Positions 37,951-48,250 of a DNA stretch of 64,000 bases are shown in pieces. The notes beneath the pieces were generated by a model, which was given only the letters and a program-made list of their open reading frames with translations, ran no database searches and was not told where the DNA came from. Positions within the stretch are counted from its first letter, which is position 1. The number at the start of each line of letters is the position of its first letter. The stretch comes from VAZQ01 sp963840535 (GTDB lineage: Bacteria > Pseudomonadota > Alphaproteobacteria > Rhizobiales > Xanthobacteraceae). The stretch covers positions 1-64,000 of the forward strand of contig CAWIZJ010000018.1 of assembly GCA_963840535.1 (NCBI GenBank), in the 5' to 3' direction. The position numbers and the translations under genes are program-made.

Positions 37951-38751
37951 TCAGGACCGCTTGATGTCGTCGACCCCGCCGATCCGTCCGATCAACGTGT
38001 TGGCGCCGATTGCGATCACGAACAGGATGATCAACAGCGCGTACATCTGCGGCATGTTGAAGATGCTGTAGGCCTGGATGACCAGAAAACCGATGCCCCG
38101 ATTGGACAGCTTGGTTTCCGCCAGCAGCGTGCCGATGAGCGCCACGCCGAGTCCGAGGCGCACCCCGTTGATGACCGGATAGCGCATCGCAGGAAGATAG
38201 ATCTTGGTCACCATCTGCCAGGTATTGGCGCGAAAGCTTCGGCCGACGCGGATCAGGACCTTGTCGATCTCGCGCATGCCGCCCGCCACGTTCAGCGCCA
38301 CCGGAAAAAAGCACGAGATCGCTCCCATGGCGACCTTCGAGGCGGGGCCGACGCCGAACCACATGATCATGATCGGGAAGAAGATGATCTTCGGGCAGGG
38401 CCCGAGATAATAGAGAAACGACTCATAGGCGCGCGACATGAACCTGCTGCCGCCGAGCAGGATCCCGACCACGAGCCCGCTCATGCCGCCGATCACCATC
38501 GCGATACCGATCTCGTAGAACGTCGTGTAGAGATGGAAGTAGAAGGAGGGATCGGCCAGCGTAACGTAGAGCGCCCTGCCGATGGCAGCGAGCGAAGGAA
38601 CGACGTCGCGGTAGAGCAGCCCGGAGGCAGCCAGCGCCTCCCAGACCGCCAGCACGACGACGACGATGACGATGCGCAACCCCGTCACCGGACTCAGCCG
38701 AGACCCCGCTGGCTTCGCCGTCGGCAAGCTCAATCGACCGGTCTCAACCAT
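37951..38751 (-). CDS. ABC transporter permease (nitrate/sulfonate/taurine type)
   Basis: The 266-residue membrane protein has about six helices (IVIVVVVLAVWEALAASGLL, LVVGILLGG, KIIFFPIMIMWFGVGPASKV). The cytoplasmic EAA-type loop is RVGRSFRANTWQMVTKIYLP. It belongs to the BPD_transp_1 family of SsuC/TauC importers. It is the third gene of an operon with the ATPase (39500) and another permease; the start overlaps the end of the second permease by 22 bases. No binding-protein gene is in the operon. Inference: it forms a heterodimer with the second permease. Confidence 0.9.
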   Translation of the reverse strand: MVETGRLSLPTAKPAGSRLSPVTGLRIVIVVVVLAVWEALAASGLLYRDVVPSLAAIGRALYVTLADPSFYFHLYTTFYEIGIAMVIGGMSGLVVGILLGGSRFMSRAYESFLYYLGPCPKIIFFPIMIMWFGVGPASKVAMGAISCFFPVALNVAGGMREIDKVLIRVGRSFRANTWQMVTKIYLPAMRYPVINGVRLGLGVALIGTLLAETKLSNRGIGFLVIQAYSIFNMPQMYALLIILFVIAIGANTLIGRIGGVDDIKRS

Positions 38752-39503
38752 CGCTCGAGCCTTTCCATGATGACGAAGACGCAGATGCTGACCAGGATCA
38801 CGAAGCAGATCGAGGCATAGGTTCCCGGCAGATCATAGCGCTCGGCAAGCTCATTGATAAGTTGTCCGAGCCCGCCGAAATTGATCAGGAACTCGACCCC
38901 GACGATGTTGATCAGCGAGAAGATCAGGCCGAGCCGCAAGCCGACGAAAATGGTCGGTAGCGCCGCGGGGAACAGGATTTTCCAAAATTGTTGCCAAGGC
39001 GTGAGATTGAGGCTTCGGCCGACATTGATCAGCACGCGCCGCGTGCCAGCCAGACCCTCCAGCGTCTTGAGGATGATGGGGGCGAGGCCTGCAGTGAAGC
39101 CCATCATCACGATCGTAAGGGCGTTCCTGCCGAAGATCACGAGATAGAGCGGATACATCAGGACCAGCGGAGCCGCCGCGACCGCAGCGACCCAGGTCTC
39201 GGTCGCAAGCCGCAACAGATTGTAGCGGTAGAGCAGCACGCCCCCGGCCACCCCGAAGATGGTGACGAGAATGCACGCCGAGAACGCCTCGCCTGCGGTC
39301 AGGAGGAAGCGGGACAGCACATCCTCCTCGACGATCACCCGCGGGAATGCGGCGATGACGTCGGACGGCTTCGGCACGATGTAGCGATTGATCACGTTGA
39401 TGCGGATGAGGACCTCGACCGCGGCGACGAAGACGACAAACGAAAGCACCCCGAGCGCAGTCGGTGCATACCTGCTCTTGGCAATCGCCGCAGCGATGCT
39501 CAT
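38730..39503 (-). CDS. ABC transporter permease (second, same operon)
   Basis: The 257-residue permease shows hydrophobic helices (ALGVLSFVVFVAAVEVLI, FLLTAGEAFSACILVTIFGV) and the EAA loop INVGRSLNLTPWQQFWKILF that docks onto the ATPase. It differs clearly from its downstream neighbour, so they are two distinct half-permeases. Its ATG overlaps the ATPase stop by four bases (ATGA), so the ATPase and permease are coupled. The substrate is unknown; family relatives import nitrate, sulfonates, taurine or aromatic acids. Confidence 0.9.
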   Translation of the reverse strand: MSIAAAIAKSRYAPTALGVLSFVVFVAAVEVLIRINVINRYIVPKPSDVIAAFPRVIVEEDVLSRFLLTAGEAFSACILVTIFGVAGGVLLYRYNLLRLATETWVAAVAAAPLVLMYPLYLVIFGRNALTIVMMGFTAGLAPIILKTLEGLAGTRRVLINVGRSLNLTPWQQFWKILFPAALPTIFVGLRLGLIFSLINIVGVEFLINFGGLGQLINELAERYDLPGTYASICFVILVSICVFVIMERLERWLRPVD

Positions 39504-40375
39504 CGCTTGTCGCCCTCCCGCAACCTCTGGCTTTCCTCGTCGTGCAATCCCTTGGTGGCCTCCTCGCGCAAGTCGCTCCAGATCTGCGCCACATAGCGGC
39601 CGAATGCCTCGCTCGACACGATCTCCGACGTGCGCGGGCGCGGCAGCTTGATGTCCACGATCCGCTTGACCCGACCCGGGCGGTAGGTCATCACCAGGAT
39701 GCGGTCAGACAACTGCACCGCCTCGGTGATGTTGTGGGTGATCAGCAACGTCGTCTGCGCCAGTTCCTGCTGGATCTGGAGCACCTTGTCGCCGAGCAGC
39801 AGCCGGGTCTGCTCGTCGAGCGCTGCGAACGGTTCATCCATGAGAAGGATCTTCGGTTGTGCGGCGAGCGTGCGCGCCATCGAGACGCGCTGGCGCATTC
39901 CGCCCGACAATTCGGCCGGATAGCGCCGCTCGAAGCCATCGAGACCAACGAGCTTCACAAAGTGCCGCGCGCGTTCGTAGCGTTCGGCCTTCGCGAGCCC
40001 TGCGATTTCCAGCGGGAACGCCACGTTGTCCAGCACGTTGCGCCAGGGAAAGGTCGATTCCTCCTGGAAGATCATCCCGATCGAGCGATGCGGGCCAGTC
40101 ACCGGCTCGCCCGCGACCTTCACCGTGCCCTCGTCCGCCTCGAGCAGACCGCCAATCATGTTGAACAAGGTCGACTTGCCGCAACCGGATGGGCCGATCA
40201 CGCCCAGAAATTCGCCCGGGGACACCATCAGCGAGATTCGCTCGATGGCAACCAGCACGCCATCCGGAGTCTCGAAGCGCTTGACGATGTCATCGACGGT
40301 CAGGATTGCATCGATAAACGCAGCATTCGGCGCACCGGCGTCCATCCGCTCCAACGGCGAAGTTACGGCAGCCAT
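39500..40375 (-). CDS. ABC transporter ATPase (SsuB/TauB-like)
   Basis: The ATG at 40375 gives MAAVTSPLERMDAGAPNAAF and 291 residues. Motifs are Walker A GPSGCGKST, Q-loop MIFQEESTFPWRNVLDN, signature LSGGMRQRVSMARTL, Walker B ILLMDEPFAALD and the switch His in LLITHNITEAVQ. It energises the importer formed by the two following permeases. A longer upstream frame has no conserved sequence. The missing substrate-binding protein must be encoded elsewhere or shared. It lies about 140 bases from a class II aldolase-family gene on the same strand. Confidence 0.93.
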   Translation of the reverse strand: MAAVTSPLERMDAGAPNAAFIDAILTVDDIVKRFETPDGVLVAIERISLMVSPGEFLGVIGPSGCGKSTLFNMIGGLLEADEGTVKVAGEPVTGPHRSIGMIFQEESTFPWRNVLDNVAFPLEIAGLAKAERYERARHFVKLVGLDGFERRYPAELSGGMRQRVSMARTLAAQPKILLMDEPFAALDEQTRLLLGDKVLQIQQELAQTTLLITHNITEAVQLSDRILVMTYRPGRVKRIVDIKLPRPRTSEIVSSEAFGRYVAQIWSDLREEATKGLHDEESQRLREGDKR

Positions 40376-40512
40376 GAACCCGATCGCTCTCCGGCTTCCG
40401 CCTCGCGCGGCGCGGTTGACCCGTTTCGGTGGTCTACTCCCGCTCCGCGCTATAGCACACCGGTCCGCTGGTGGCACGACTCCGCCCCAAGAAGCCCCCA
40501 AGACCGGCGCTG

Positions 40513-41239
40513 TCATTCCCGCTCGACCTGGAACGGTCGGCCGGCCCGCCGGCACCAATTCTCCCAGGCTCGGTTGATACCGTACGATCCGGTGCGCGAA
40601 GCGACCTTATGCACCTCGCCATCGCTAAGGTACTTGACCTCGCCCATGTCCATGGCCTGCTTCTGCAAGCGCGCATTGACCTCGAGGTAGACCGAAACAT
40701 ACACGGCGTGTCGAATATTCCTGCCCGCCACGGTTGCACCGTGACCCCGCATCAGTGCCGTGGTGCCGGCGCCGATCAGCCTCGCGAGATCGCGCCCCAT
40801 GTCCATGTTTTCGACCAGAAGCGCGGTATCTCCGAAATGATCATGCGAATCCCAGACCGGCACCTGGCGGCCGATCGAAGCCCCCATGTGGAAGATCGGC
40901 CGGATCCTCGCGCCGGTGACACCGAACGGAATGACGCTTTCGCTGTGATTGTGCACGACCGACATCACATCCGGCCGAGACTCGTAGAGCGCGCCGTGGA
41001 TGAAGCGCTCGAGGTAGGGGGCACGGCCACGCGCATCGACCGGCACCCCGTCGAGCGTGAACTCCATGATGTCGTCGTTCTCGATGCAATCCGGCGCACG
41101 CGAGCGCGAGAGCAGGTAGCGCTGCGGATCACCCGGATGCCGAACGCTGATATGGCCGAAGGAATTCGACGACGCCTTCGCGCGCGAGGATGCGGTTTCC
41201 GGTTACGAGTTCTTCGATCAAATGGTTGAGCTCGGCCAT
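40513..41239 (-). CDS. Class II aldolase/adducin-family enzyme, frameshifted
   Basis: The start MAELNHLIEELVTGNRILAR (41239) is followed by a frame break near 41160, and the rest reads HISVRHPGDPQRYLLSRSRA, SVVHNHSESVIPFGVTGARI with metal-site His residues, and ALMRGHGATVAGRNIRHAVY. About 240 residues in all. The family cleaves or decarboxylates hydroxylated carbonyl compounds with a divalent metal. The sequence resembles dihydroxyphthalate decarboxylase-like members (from memory, not searched). With a ring-hydroxylase-like remnant and a Rieske ferredoxin close by, an aromatic-acid role is possible but unproven. Confidence 0.75.
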
Positions 41240-41250
41240 CGGCGCTCCGG

Positions 41251-41517
41251 TCACAGGATGACGCTTACCGAGCCAAGCGCGCTGAGCTCGTGGGCATCGA
41301 TGAGCACCCGTCGCTCCTTGATGCGGAAACTCTCGCTCGCACGGCGGAGAATGTAGCGGTAGGCCCCATCTCCTCCGACACCAGAACCTCGCGATCGAGC
41401 AGAAACCTCTTTTCTCTCGCGGTCGTCGACGATATACGAGCGGGCGGACATGTGCCGTTGCCCCTGGCTGTGCACGATCGAGCATGCAGCGTACATGCCC
41501 GTCCAAAAGGGGGTCAA
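41251..41517 (-). pseudogene. Remnant of an NTF2-like ring-hydroxylase beta subunit (weak)
   Basis: The frame ends with AYRYILRRASESFRIKERRV and LIDAHELSALGSVSVIL, and begins near HMSARSYIVDDRER. This order (hydrophobic strand, Arg-rich strand, terminal hydrophobic strand) resembles the C-terminus of beta subunits of aromatic ring-hydroxylating dioxygenases, which fold like NTF2. Between the two pieces the alternative frame EKRFLLDREVLVSEEMG looks more protein-like, implying two compensating indels. Only about 75-90 residues remain and no proper start is seen, so it is a fragment or truncated gene. The divergent ferredoxin gene starts 96 bases away. Confidence 0.35.
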
Positions 41518-41612
41518 ATCCCCCCATCCCGGACCCCGCCCTACCCTGCCCTATTGCGCTTTTCAGCAAGCCCGCTAAGCACGGGCATGGTCCGCTGCCG
41601 ATCGGTCCGGCC

Positions 41613-41948
41613 ATGTCAGAGAAATCGGTTCCCGTCTGCGCCGCCGCCGATCTGCCTCCCGGGAGCGTCAGGAGCTTCGAGGTGGGCGAGGAGCGCGTTG
41701 CCGTCTACAATATCGGCGGCATCTTCTATGCAACTGAAGCGCGCTGCACGCATGCCACCGCCGACCTCGCCGACGGCATCCTGGAAGGCGACGTCATCGA
41801 GTGCAGCCTGCACTTCGGTGCCTTCCACGTCCCGAGCGGCAAGGCGGTGCAAGCACCCTGCTTCGTCGATCTCAAGACCTTTCGGGCGGAGGTGAAGGAC
41901 GGACAGGTGTTCGTCGATACCTCGCGATCCTCGGAGACGGCATCCTGA
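41613..41948 (+). CDS. Rieske-type ferredoxin
   Basis: The 111-residue protein opens MSEKSVPVCAAADLPPGSVR and contains EARCTHATADLADG and, 17 residues on, IECSLHFGAFHVPSG: C-x-H and C-x2-H, the ligands of a Rieske 2Fe-2S cluster. It is of the bacterial ring-hydroxylase ferredoxin (BphF/CarAc-like) type, soluble, with no signal. It would carry electrons from a reductase to an oxygenase, but neither a complete reductase nor an alpha subunit is present in this window. The ATG at 41613 is the first that gives the conserved start. Confidence 0.87.
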   Translation: MSEKSVPVCAAADLPPGSVRSFEVGEERVAVYNIGGIFYATEARCTHATADLADGILEGDVIECSLHFGAFHVPSGKAVQAPCFVDLKTFRAEVKDGQVFVDTSRSSETAS

Positions 41949-42068
41949 CGCAGCACTGCGGTTCGTTCGAGCAGCGGGAAGAAACAGCCTCTCGCTGTCC
42001 ATGTTCCATCGTCAATTGCAGCGCGTCGCTTCGATCGGACGACTAGATGGGCCGCCGCCGCGGGACGA

Positions 42069-44665
42069 TCAGGCTTGTTCCCGCTCCCGCGGCCTCCCCA
42101 TCAGCACCGGCTGGAACAGTACTGCGGCCGCCATGGTGGTTACGAGCGCGAGCGCCATCAATTTGCCCATGCTCGACGTACCGGGATGGCTCGATAGCCA
42201 CAGGCTTCCGAACGCGGTGGCGGTGGTGAGTGCGCTGAAGAAGACGGCCCGCGTCAGGCTCGATTGCAGGAGGTCGGTTTGGCCGGCCCGCCATGCCATG
42301 ATGTAGTAGATCTTGAAGGCCACGCCGACGCCGAGAAGCAGTGGCAGCGCGATGATGTTCGCGAAGTTGAGTTTCATGCCAAGGATGACCATCAGCTCCA
42401 TGGTGACCACACCGGCCAGGATCAAGGGGATGAGCGTGAGCAGGACGTCACCAAAGCGACGCAGCACGATCCAGAGCAGGATCGTGATCGAGGCGAGAGC
42501 CCAGAAACCCGCTTCGAAGAAAGCGCGAATGACGGTGCGGCCGGATTCCAGGATCGAGATCGGGCCACCGATCGCGTTCGGTTCGACCTGCTGAACCGCA
42601 CGCGCGAACCTGCGCAAGGTTTCGTTGTCGTTGGGATCGCCCTTCGGCAGGATCTCGACCTTGAAGCGCCCGTCCTGGGTGACCCATCCGCTCGCGATCT
42701 TCGCGGGCAGGGTTTCGAGCGTGACCGGCTGCGCCTCCAGGTAGTTTCGCAACTCGCCGAGCGCGACGGAGAGCGGAGGAACCATGGCGGCATGTGCCCT
42801 GGCACGCAGGGCTTCGTCACCCTCGACGATCCCGGTAAGAGCCGTGGCAAGCCGTCTGGCGGCGATGGCGCCCGCCCCGGTTTGCGTGCCGGCGGCCTGT
42901 TTCAGGTTGTCGGCCGCGGCCTTGAGTGCGGCGACGTTGTCGGCATCGGTCGGCGGCTTCTTGCGGGGGTCCGGCCGCAGTGCGGGACCGAGCGCGGTCG
43001 CGAGCTGGCGAATGGCGGCGAGCTTCGGCTGCTGGTCGTCGGGAATGAAGCTCTCGACCGTCTTTACGCTCGAGACCTCCGGCAACCCGGCGAGCTTCGC
43101 TACGTCGGCGCGCGCCGCGTCCTGGTCGGCCACCAGGACATAGATCGAGCTCGCTCCGATCGCGGGATCGCTCCGCAAATCCAGGAAGGTTGCAACCGAC
43201 TCGACCTTGGGACTTCTCAGATTGAGCGGATTGAAGTCGAATTGCAGCCAATAGAGCAACGGCAACCCGGCCGCGACGACCAGCCCGGTTCCGACAATGA
43301 TCGGAACGCGATGCCGCTCCATGAACCGATCGACGGGCGCGAGCGCCTTGTATCCCATTTCCGCCGGTTCGCCCGGCGGGCGCAGCACCGTCAGCAGCGC
43401 GGGGATCATGGTGATGCTGGTGATGAACGCGATGATCATGCCGAGACCCGCAAGCAGTCCGAGCTCGGAAAGACCCTTGTAGTCGGTGGGCAGGAACGAC
43501 AGGAAGCCTGCAGCTGTTGCCGCGGCGGCCAGCGTCAAAGGCGCGCCCACATAGCGGGCCGTGTTGAGCAGCGACTTATGGAGATCGTCGACTTCGTGAC
43601 GCTCGGCACGATAGCGCACGCTGAACTGGATTCCGAAATCGACCCCGAGCCCGATGAACAGGACGGCAAATGCCACCGAGATCAGGTTGAGCGCACCCAC
43701 CATGGCCAAGCCGGCCGCGGCGGTCATGGAAAGACCAACCAGCAGGCTGGCGAATACAGCGAGGATGATGCGCGACGAGCGCAAGGCAAGCCACAGGATG
43801 GTCAACACGACGAGGATGGTGGCGGTCGGTATTGAAAAGCGCACCCTCTTCGAGGGTGGCATACTCCTCATCCGAGATCGGCACCGGCCCGGTGAGCCGC
43901 AGGTTGGCACCGTACTCGGCGTTGAGCTTGAGGTCGGTCGCCGTCTGACGAATGACGTCGGTTGCCGCCTTCCCCGGTGTCAGCGACGAATAGTTGAGCA
44001 CCGGCCTGATCTCGATGAAGCGTCGTCGCTCGCCGGCGTCGGGCGGTCTGCCGTTGAGCATGGCACGCCAGGAAAAGCTCGCCGGGCGACCCGGCGCGGC
44101 ACCTTCGAGCGTGTCTGCCACCATGTTGAAGGTCCCGGAGAGATCGTCGAGCGCGTAGTGCTTCATGCGCACGCCGATCAGCCCGTAGTTCAGCGCGGTG
44201 GTCAGGCCACGCAGGTTCGAAGTCCTGCGCCAGGGCCTGAATGAGGGGCTTGGCTTCCCCGAGCTTCTTGGTGAGCTGCGCAACGTCCTGGGTGGGCAGG
44301 AACAGGAGCCCGTTCTTCTGGAAGAACGGTCCTCCCCCTGCCTCGTTGATCGACAGGAAGAGGTCCCGCCGGTCGGCCAATTTCTGGATGAGGGCCGCAG
44401 CGGCCTGGCTCGCAAGCTCGGAGGTGGGGGCGTCGATGACCGCCAGGATGGCTTCCTCCTTGGGCGGGAAAAGCTTGTCGAATGCGGTCTCCCGCTTGCG
44501 CCAGGGCAGCTCCTGGGAAATCAGCTTGCCGACGTCGGCATCGATGGCATAGTGGCCGGCGGTGTAGATCGCGCTGAGGAAACCCAGGAGCGCAGCAATA
44601 CCAATGACTTGCGTCGCATAACGGGCGCAATGATCAACCGTGGACACGATCGCCTTTTTCAGCAT
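42069..44665 (-). CDS. hpnN: Hopanoid transporter HpnN (RND family), two frameshifts
   Basis: HpnN moves hopanoids from inner to outer membrane. The start MLKKAIVSTVDHCARYATQV, the periplasmic segment FDKLFPPKEEAILAVIDAPT, and a large RND transporter body are recognised. The frame breaks near 44215 and near 43845. After the second break come transmembrane helices: ATILVVLTILWLALRSSRII, then AVLFIGLGVDFGIQFSVRYR. A second membrane bundle lies near LMVILGMKLNFANIIALPLL. Corrected length is about 865 residues. It is on the opposite strand from hpnH, 488 bases away, and transcribed away from it. Its place near the hpn genes fits the role. Confidence 0.9.
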
Positions 44666-45153
44666 GCTTGGACCTGGGCCTACACGATTGGACCGATCGG
44701 GCGGGGACGCGGGAACGCGGCGGGTGTGGCCGCGGGATATCAGCCAATTCAGTGCATTGACAACGCCAAAGGTTGCACCGAGAACGCCAACCGCTTCCTT
44801 TCGACAACCTTCAGCCCCTCGTTTGCGTTCGAAGGGCGAGCCGGAAGGCTCATCGTAGGAGGCAAATTCCGAGGTCTCGGGCTATTCTGCGCGCACCCGG
44901 ACGGGGGAGATCGTTGCAATCGGGACGCCGTCGGCCCCGTTGTGACGGGCTGCGAGCACTTGCGCGCCTTGCCGAGGAAGTGCATCAAGGATCACGCGGA
45001 TGTGAATGCTGGCGCTTCGCGTCGAGAGCAGATCCAACTGCGGGCAGGATCCGGGTCGAAGCCTCGACGCGCGCAGGGCAGAGTGGAGCATATTGGGTCG
45101 TGCGCGGTTATACGAGGGCGCGGGCCTGCGGGCGTGAAACAGGAAGGATGTAA
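44666..45153. other. hpnN-hpnH divergent intergenic region
   Basis: The 488 bases between the hpnN and hpnH starts show no convincing protein gene or RNA. The reading frames here lack conserved sequence. Both promoters should be located in this stretch, but I cannot find clear -10/-35 pairs. The hpnH start is preceded by AGGAAGG. Confidence 0.5.
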
Positions 45154-46293
45154 ATGCAAGTTCCGTTCCACAAGGAGATTCGCATCGGCGCCTACGTCCT
45201 CAGGCAGAAGCTGACGGGCCGCAAACGCTATCCGCTGGTTCTGATGCTGGAGCCCCTCTTTCGCTGCAATCTCGCCTGCTTCGGATGCGGCAAGATCGAC
45301 TATCCCGATCCGATTCTCAATCGCCGCCTGTCGGTCAAGGAATGCCTCGACGCCGTCGATGAGTGCGGCGCTCCGATGGTGGCGATTCCGGGTGGCGAGC
45401 CGTTGATCCACCGCGAGATCGGCGACATCGTCAAGGGTATCGTCGCCAGGAAGAAGTTCGTGTCGCTCTGCACCAATGCGCTGCTCCTGGAGAAGAAGCT
45501 GCACTTGTTCGAGCCTTCCCCCTACCTCTTTTTCTCCGTCCACCTCGACGGACTGCGCGAGCACCACGACAAGTCGGTCTGCCAGGAGGGCGTATTCGAT
45601 CGCGCGGTGTCGGCAATCAGGGCCGCCAAGGAGAAGGGCTTTGCCGTCAACGTCAACGCCACGATCTACGACGGGCACCCGCCTGCCGACATCGCCGCCT
45701 TCCTCGACTTCGCCAAGCAACTCGGCGTCGGCGTCTCGATCTCGCCGGGCTACGCCTACGAGCGGGCTCCCGACCAGGAGCATTTTCTCAACCGCCGCAA
45801 GACCAAGGACCTGTTCCGCGAGATCTTTGCGCGCGGCAAGGGGCGGCGTTGGACCTTCGTCCATTCCGGCTTGTTCCTCGACTTCCTGGCGGGGAATCAG
45901 ACCTATCATTGCACGCCGTGGGGCATGCCGACCCGCAACATCTTCGGCTGGCAAAAGCCCTGCTATCTGCTGGGCGAAGGCTACGCCCGATCGTTTCGGG
46001 AGCTGATGGAGACGACCGACTGGGAATCCTACGGGACCGGAAGGTACGAAAAGTGCGCGAACTGCATGGCGCACTGCGGTTACGAGCCGACGGCGGCGGA
46101 TGCCGCCTTCGCGCATCCGCTCAGGGCACTCAGGGTCGCATTGTTCGGCGTGCGCACGGACGGGCGGATGGCGCCCGAGATCCCGCTCGACCGACAACGA
46201 CCAGCCGAATTCGTGTTCTCGCGTCATGTCGAGCACGAACTCGCCGCCATTCACAGTGGCGAGAAAAGGGCAGTCGCGGAGGCGGCCGAATAG
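45154..46293 (+). CDS. hpnH: Adenosyl-hopene transferase HpnH (radical SAM)
   Basis: HpnH attaches an adenosyl group to diploptene, the first step to extended C35 hopanoids. The 379-residue protein has the radical SAM motif at Cys38, Cys42 and Cys45 (RCNLACFGCGK), then GGEPLIHREI, and a C-terminal domain with KCANCMAHCGYEPTAADAAF. It begins MQVPFHKEIRIGAYVLRQKL after an AGGAAGG site. The stop TAG abuts the stop of shc on the other strand with no gap between the genes. hpnG, which removes adenine in the next step, is not found nearby. Confidence 0.95.
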   Translation: MQVPFHKEIRIGAYVLRQKLTGRKRYPLVLMLEPLFRCNLACFGCGKIDYPDPILNRRLSVKECLDAVDECGAPMVAIPGGEPLIHREIGDIVKGIVARKKFVSLCTNALLLEKKLHLFEPSPYLFFSVHLDGLREHHDKSVCQEGVFDRAVSAIRAAKEKGFAVNVNATIYDGHPPADIAAFLDFAKQLGVGVSISPGYAYERAPDQEHFLNRRKTKDLFREIFARGKGRRWTFVHSGLFLDFLAGNQTYHCTPWGMPTRNIFGWQKPCYLLGEGYARSFRELMETTDWESYGTGRYEKCANCMAHCGYEPTAADAAFAHPLRALRVALFGVRTDGRMAPEIPLDRQRPAEFVFSRHVEHELAAIHSGEKRAVAEAAE

Positions 46294-48250
46294 TCACATC
46301 CCGAACGCCGCGGAGCGCACATTGCCGCGCTTGAGGTTGCGGTACCGAGCGAGCGTCCACAGCGGGAAGAACTTCGAATAGCCATGGTAGCGCAGATAGA
46401 ACACGCGCGGGAAACCGGTCGCAGTGTAGCGTGGCTCGTCCCAGAACCCGTCAGGGCCTTGTGTGCGTGAGAGATATCCGATTCCGCGCGCCACGACGGG
46501 ATGGTCGACCTCCCCCGCCGCCATCAGGCCGAGCAACGCCCACGCCGTCTGTGAGGCGGTGCTGGGCGCGGGCTCGTGGCCACGATACTCGAGCTTGTAG
46601 CTGGTGCCGTCCTCGCCCCAACCGCCGTCGGGATTCTGGATTCTCACGAGCCAGGAGACCGCCTTGCGGATCTCGGGCGTTCCATGGTCGACCCCCGCGG
46701 CATTGAGTGCGCACAGTACCGACCAGGTCCCGTAGATGTAGTTCATGCCCCACCGACCGTACCAGCTCCCGTCCGCCAATTGCGTGCGCCGGAGATAGTC
46801 CAGCGCCTGCGCGACCTCCTTGCTCGCAGCGCCGCCGATCTGGGCGAGCATCGAAACGCAGCGCGCGGTGACGTCCTCGGTCGGCGGGTCGAGCAAGGCA
46901 CCGTGATCGGCAAAGGGAATATTGTTGAGGTAGAAATACTGGTTGTCGGCATCGAAAGCTCCCCAGGCGCCGTTGCTGCTCTGCATTCCCAGGATCCATT
47001 CCCGCGCGCGGCCAATGGACGAACTGAAATTAGTCTGCGCGCCCAGCCCCTGGGCGCGGTCCATGGCCATGGCCACCACAGCGGTATCGTCGACATCGGG
47101 ATAGTGCGGATTGGCGTATTGGAATGCCCAACCGCCCGGGCGAAGACCAGGTCGCCGTGCGGTCCAATCGCCGCCGACATCCAGGATCTGTTGTGGGACC
47201 AGCCAGTCGAGCCCTTTGCGAGCTTGCGCGACAGGTCGGTCGCCGCCCACTTCGAGCAACGTGTGGCAGGTGAGCGACGTATCCCAGATCGGAGACACGC
47301 AGGGCTGGCAATACGCCTCGAACTGGTGGACGATCAGCAGCTTGTCCACGGACTTGCGGGCAATCGCTCGGTCGGGATGCTCCTTCGCATAGCCTAGCAC
47401 ATCGAACATCATCACGCTGTTCGCCATTGCCGGGAAAGATCGCACCGACACCGTCCTCACCGTTGAGGCGCTCGGCGACCCATGCCACCGCGCGCTCGAT
47501 CGCGCGTTTGCGTAATCGCTGCGGAGAATGCGGCGCGGTTACACGCAACACGGCATCGACGCCGCGAAAGAACCAGAACCACGCGACCTTCTGGTGCGGC
47601 GCCTTCGGCGCAGCACCAACGGTATGCGGCGCTTTGAGAAAGAGCTCGTCGATCCTCACCCCTTTCGGATTGCGCGCCCGTGGCTTGAGCGTCTGCAGCA
47701 CCAGTAACGGCACGATGACGGTGCGGCTCCAATAGGAAATCTTGTCGAGATGGAATGGAAACCACTTCGGGAGCAGCATGATCTCGACCGGCATCACGGG
47801 CACCGCGCGCCAGGTAACGAAGCCGAACAAAGCCAGCATCAGACGCGTGAACACGTTCGAGCCTGATGCGCCACCGCGCGAGCGTATTGCCTCGCGCGCA
47901 CGAGCCATGTGCGGGGCGTCGATGGGGTCGCCGATCATCTTCAGCGCGAAATAGGCCTTCACGCTCGCGCTCATGTCGAAGGCGCCGTCGCGGAACAGGG
48001 CCCAGCCCCCGTGCTCGCCCTGGATACGCCGGAGATAGACCGCGATCTTTGCCTCCAGCGCGGCATCGACAGTTTCCGCGAGATAGTGTCGCAGCAGGAC
48101 GTATTCCGCCGGGATGGTGGCGTCGGCCTCCAGCTCGAACACCCAATGTCCGTCGCACCGTTGCAATTCGAGCAGCGCGCCGGTCGCCGTCTCGATGCTG
48201 CGTTCGACGGCCGACATCGACGGTTGCTGCTCGATAAAGACCCCGGTCAT
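46294..48250 (-). CDS. shc: Squalene-hopene cyclase (HpnF), one frameshift
   Basis: The cyclase folds squalene into hopene. The catalytic Asp-rich motif is PDVDDTAVVAM, and QW-type repeats such as GSWYGRWGMNYIYGTWSVLC and GGWGEDGTSYKLEYRG are visible. The N-terminal part runs from MTGVFIEQQPSMSAVERSIE (start at 48250) to NGEDGVGAIFP, then the frame breaks near 47435 and continues MANSVMMFDVLGYAKEHPDR. Corrected length is about 650 residues, normal for the family. Upstream, the hpnE frame reads into shc without a stop; I treat this as another indel because a TGA overlapping the ATG exists in the neighbouring frame. Confidence 0.94.

Noticed and set aside
42264..43835. A 523-codon open frame opposite hpnN
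   Set aside because: Charged low-complexity composition (Asp, Arg, Glu, Gln, His) typical of antisense of membrane proteins; hpnN is the real gene.
44640..45130. Small genes in the hpnN-hpnH interval
   Set aside because: Several overlapping short frames exist on both strands but none shows conserved or protein-like composition.
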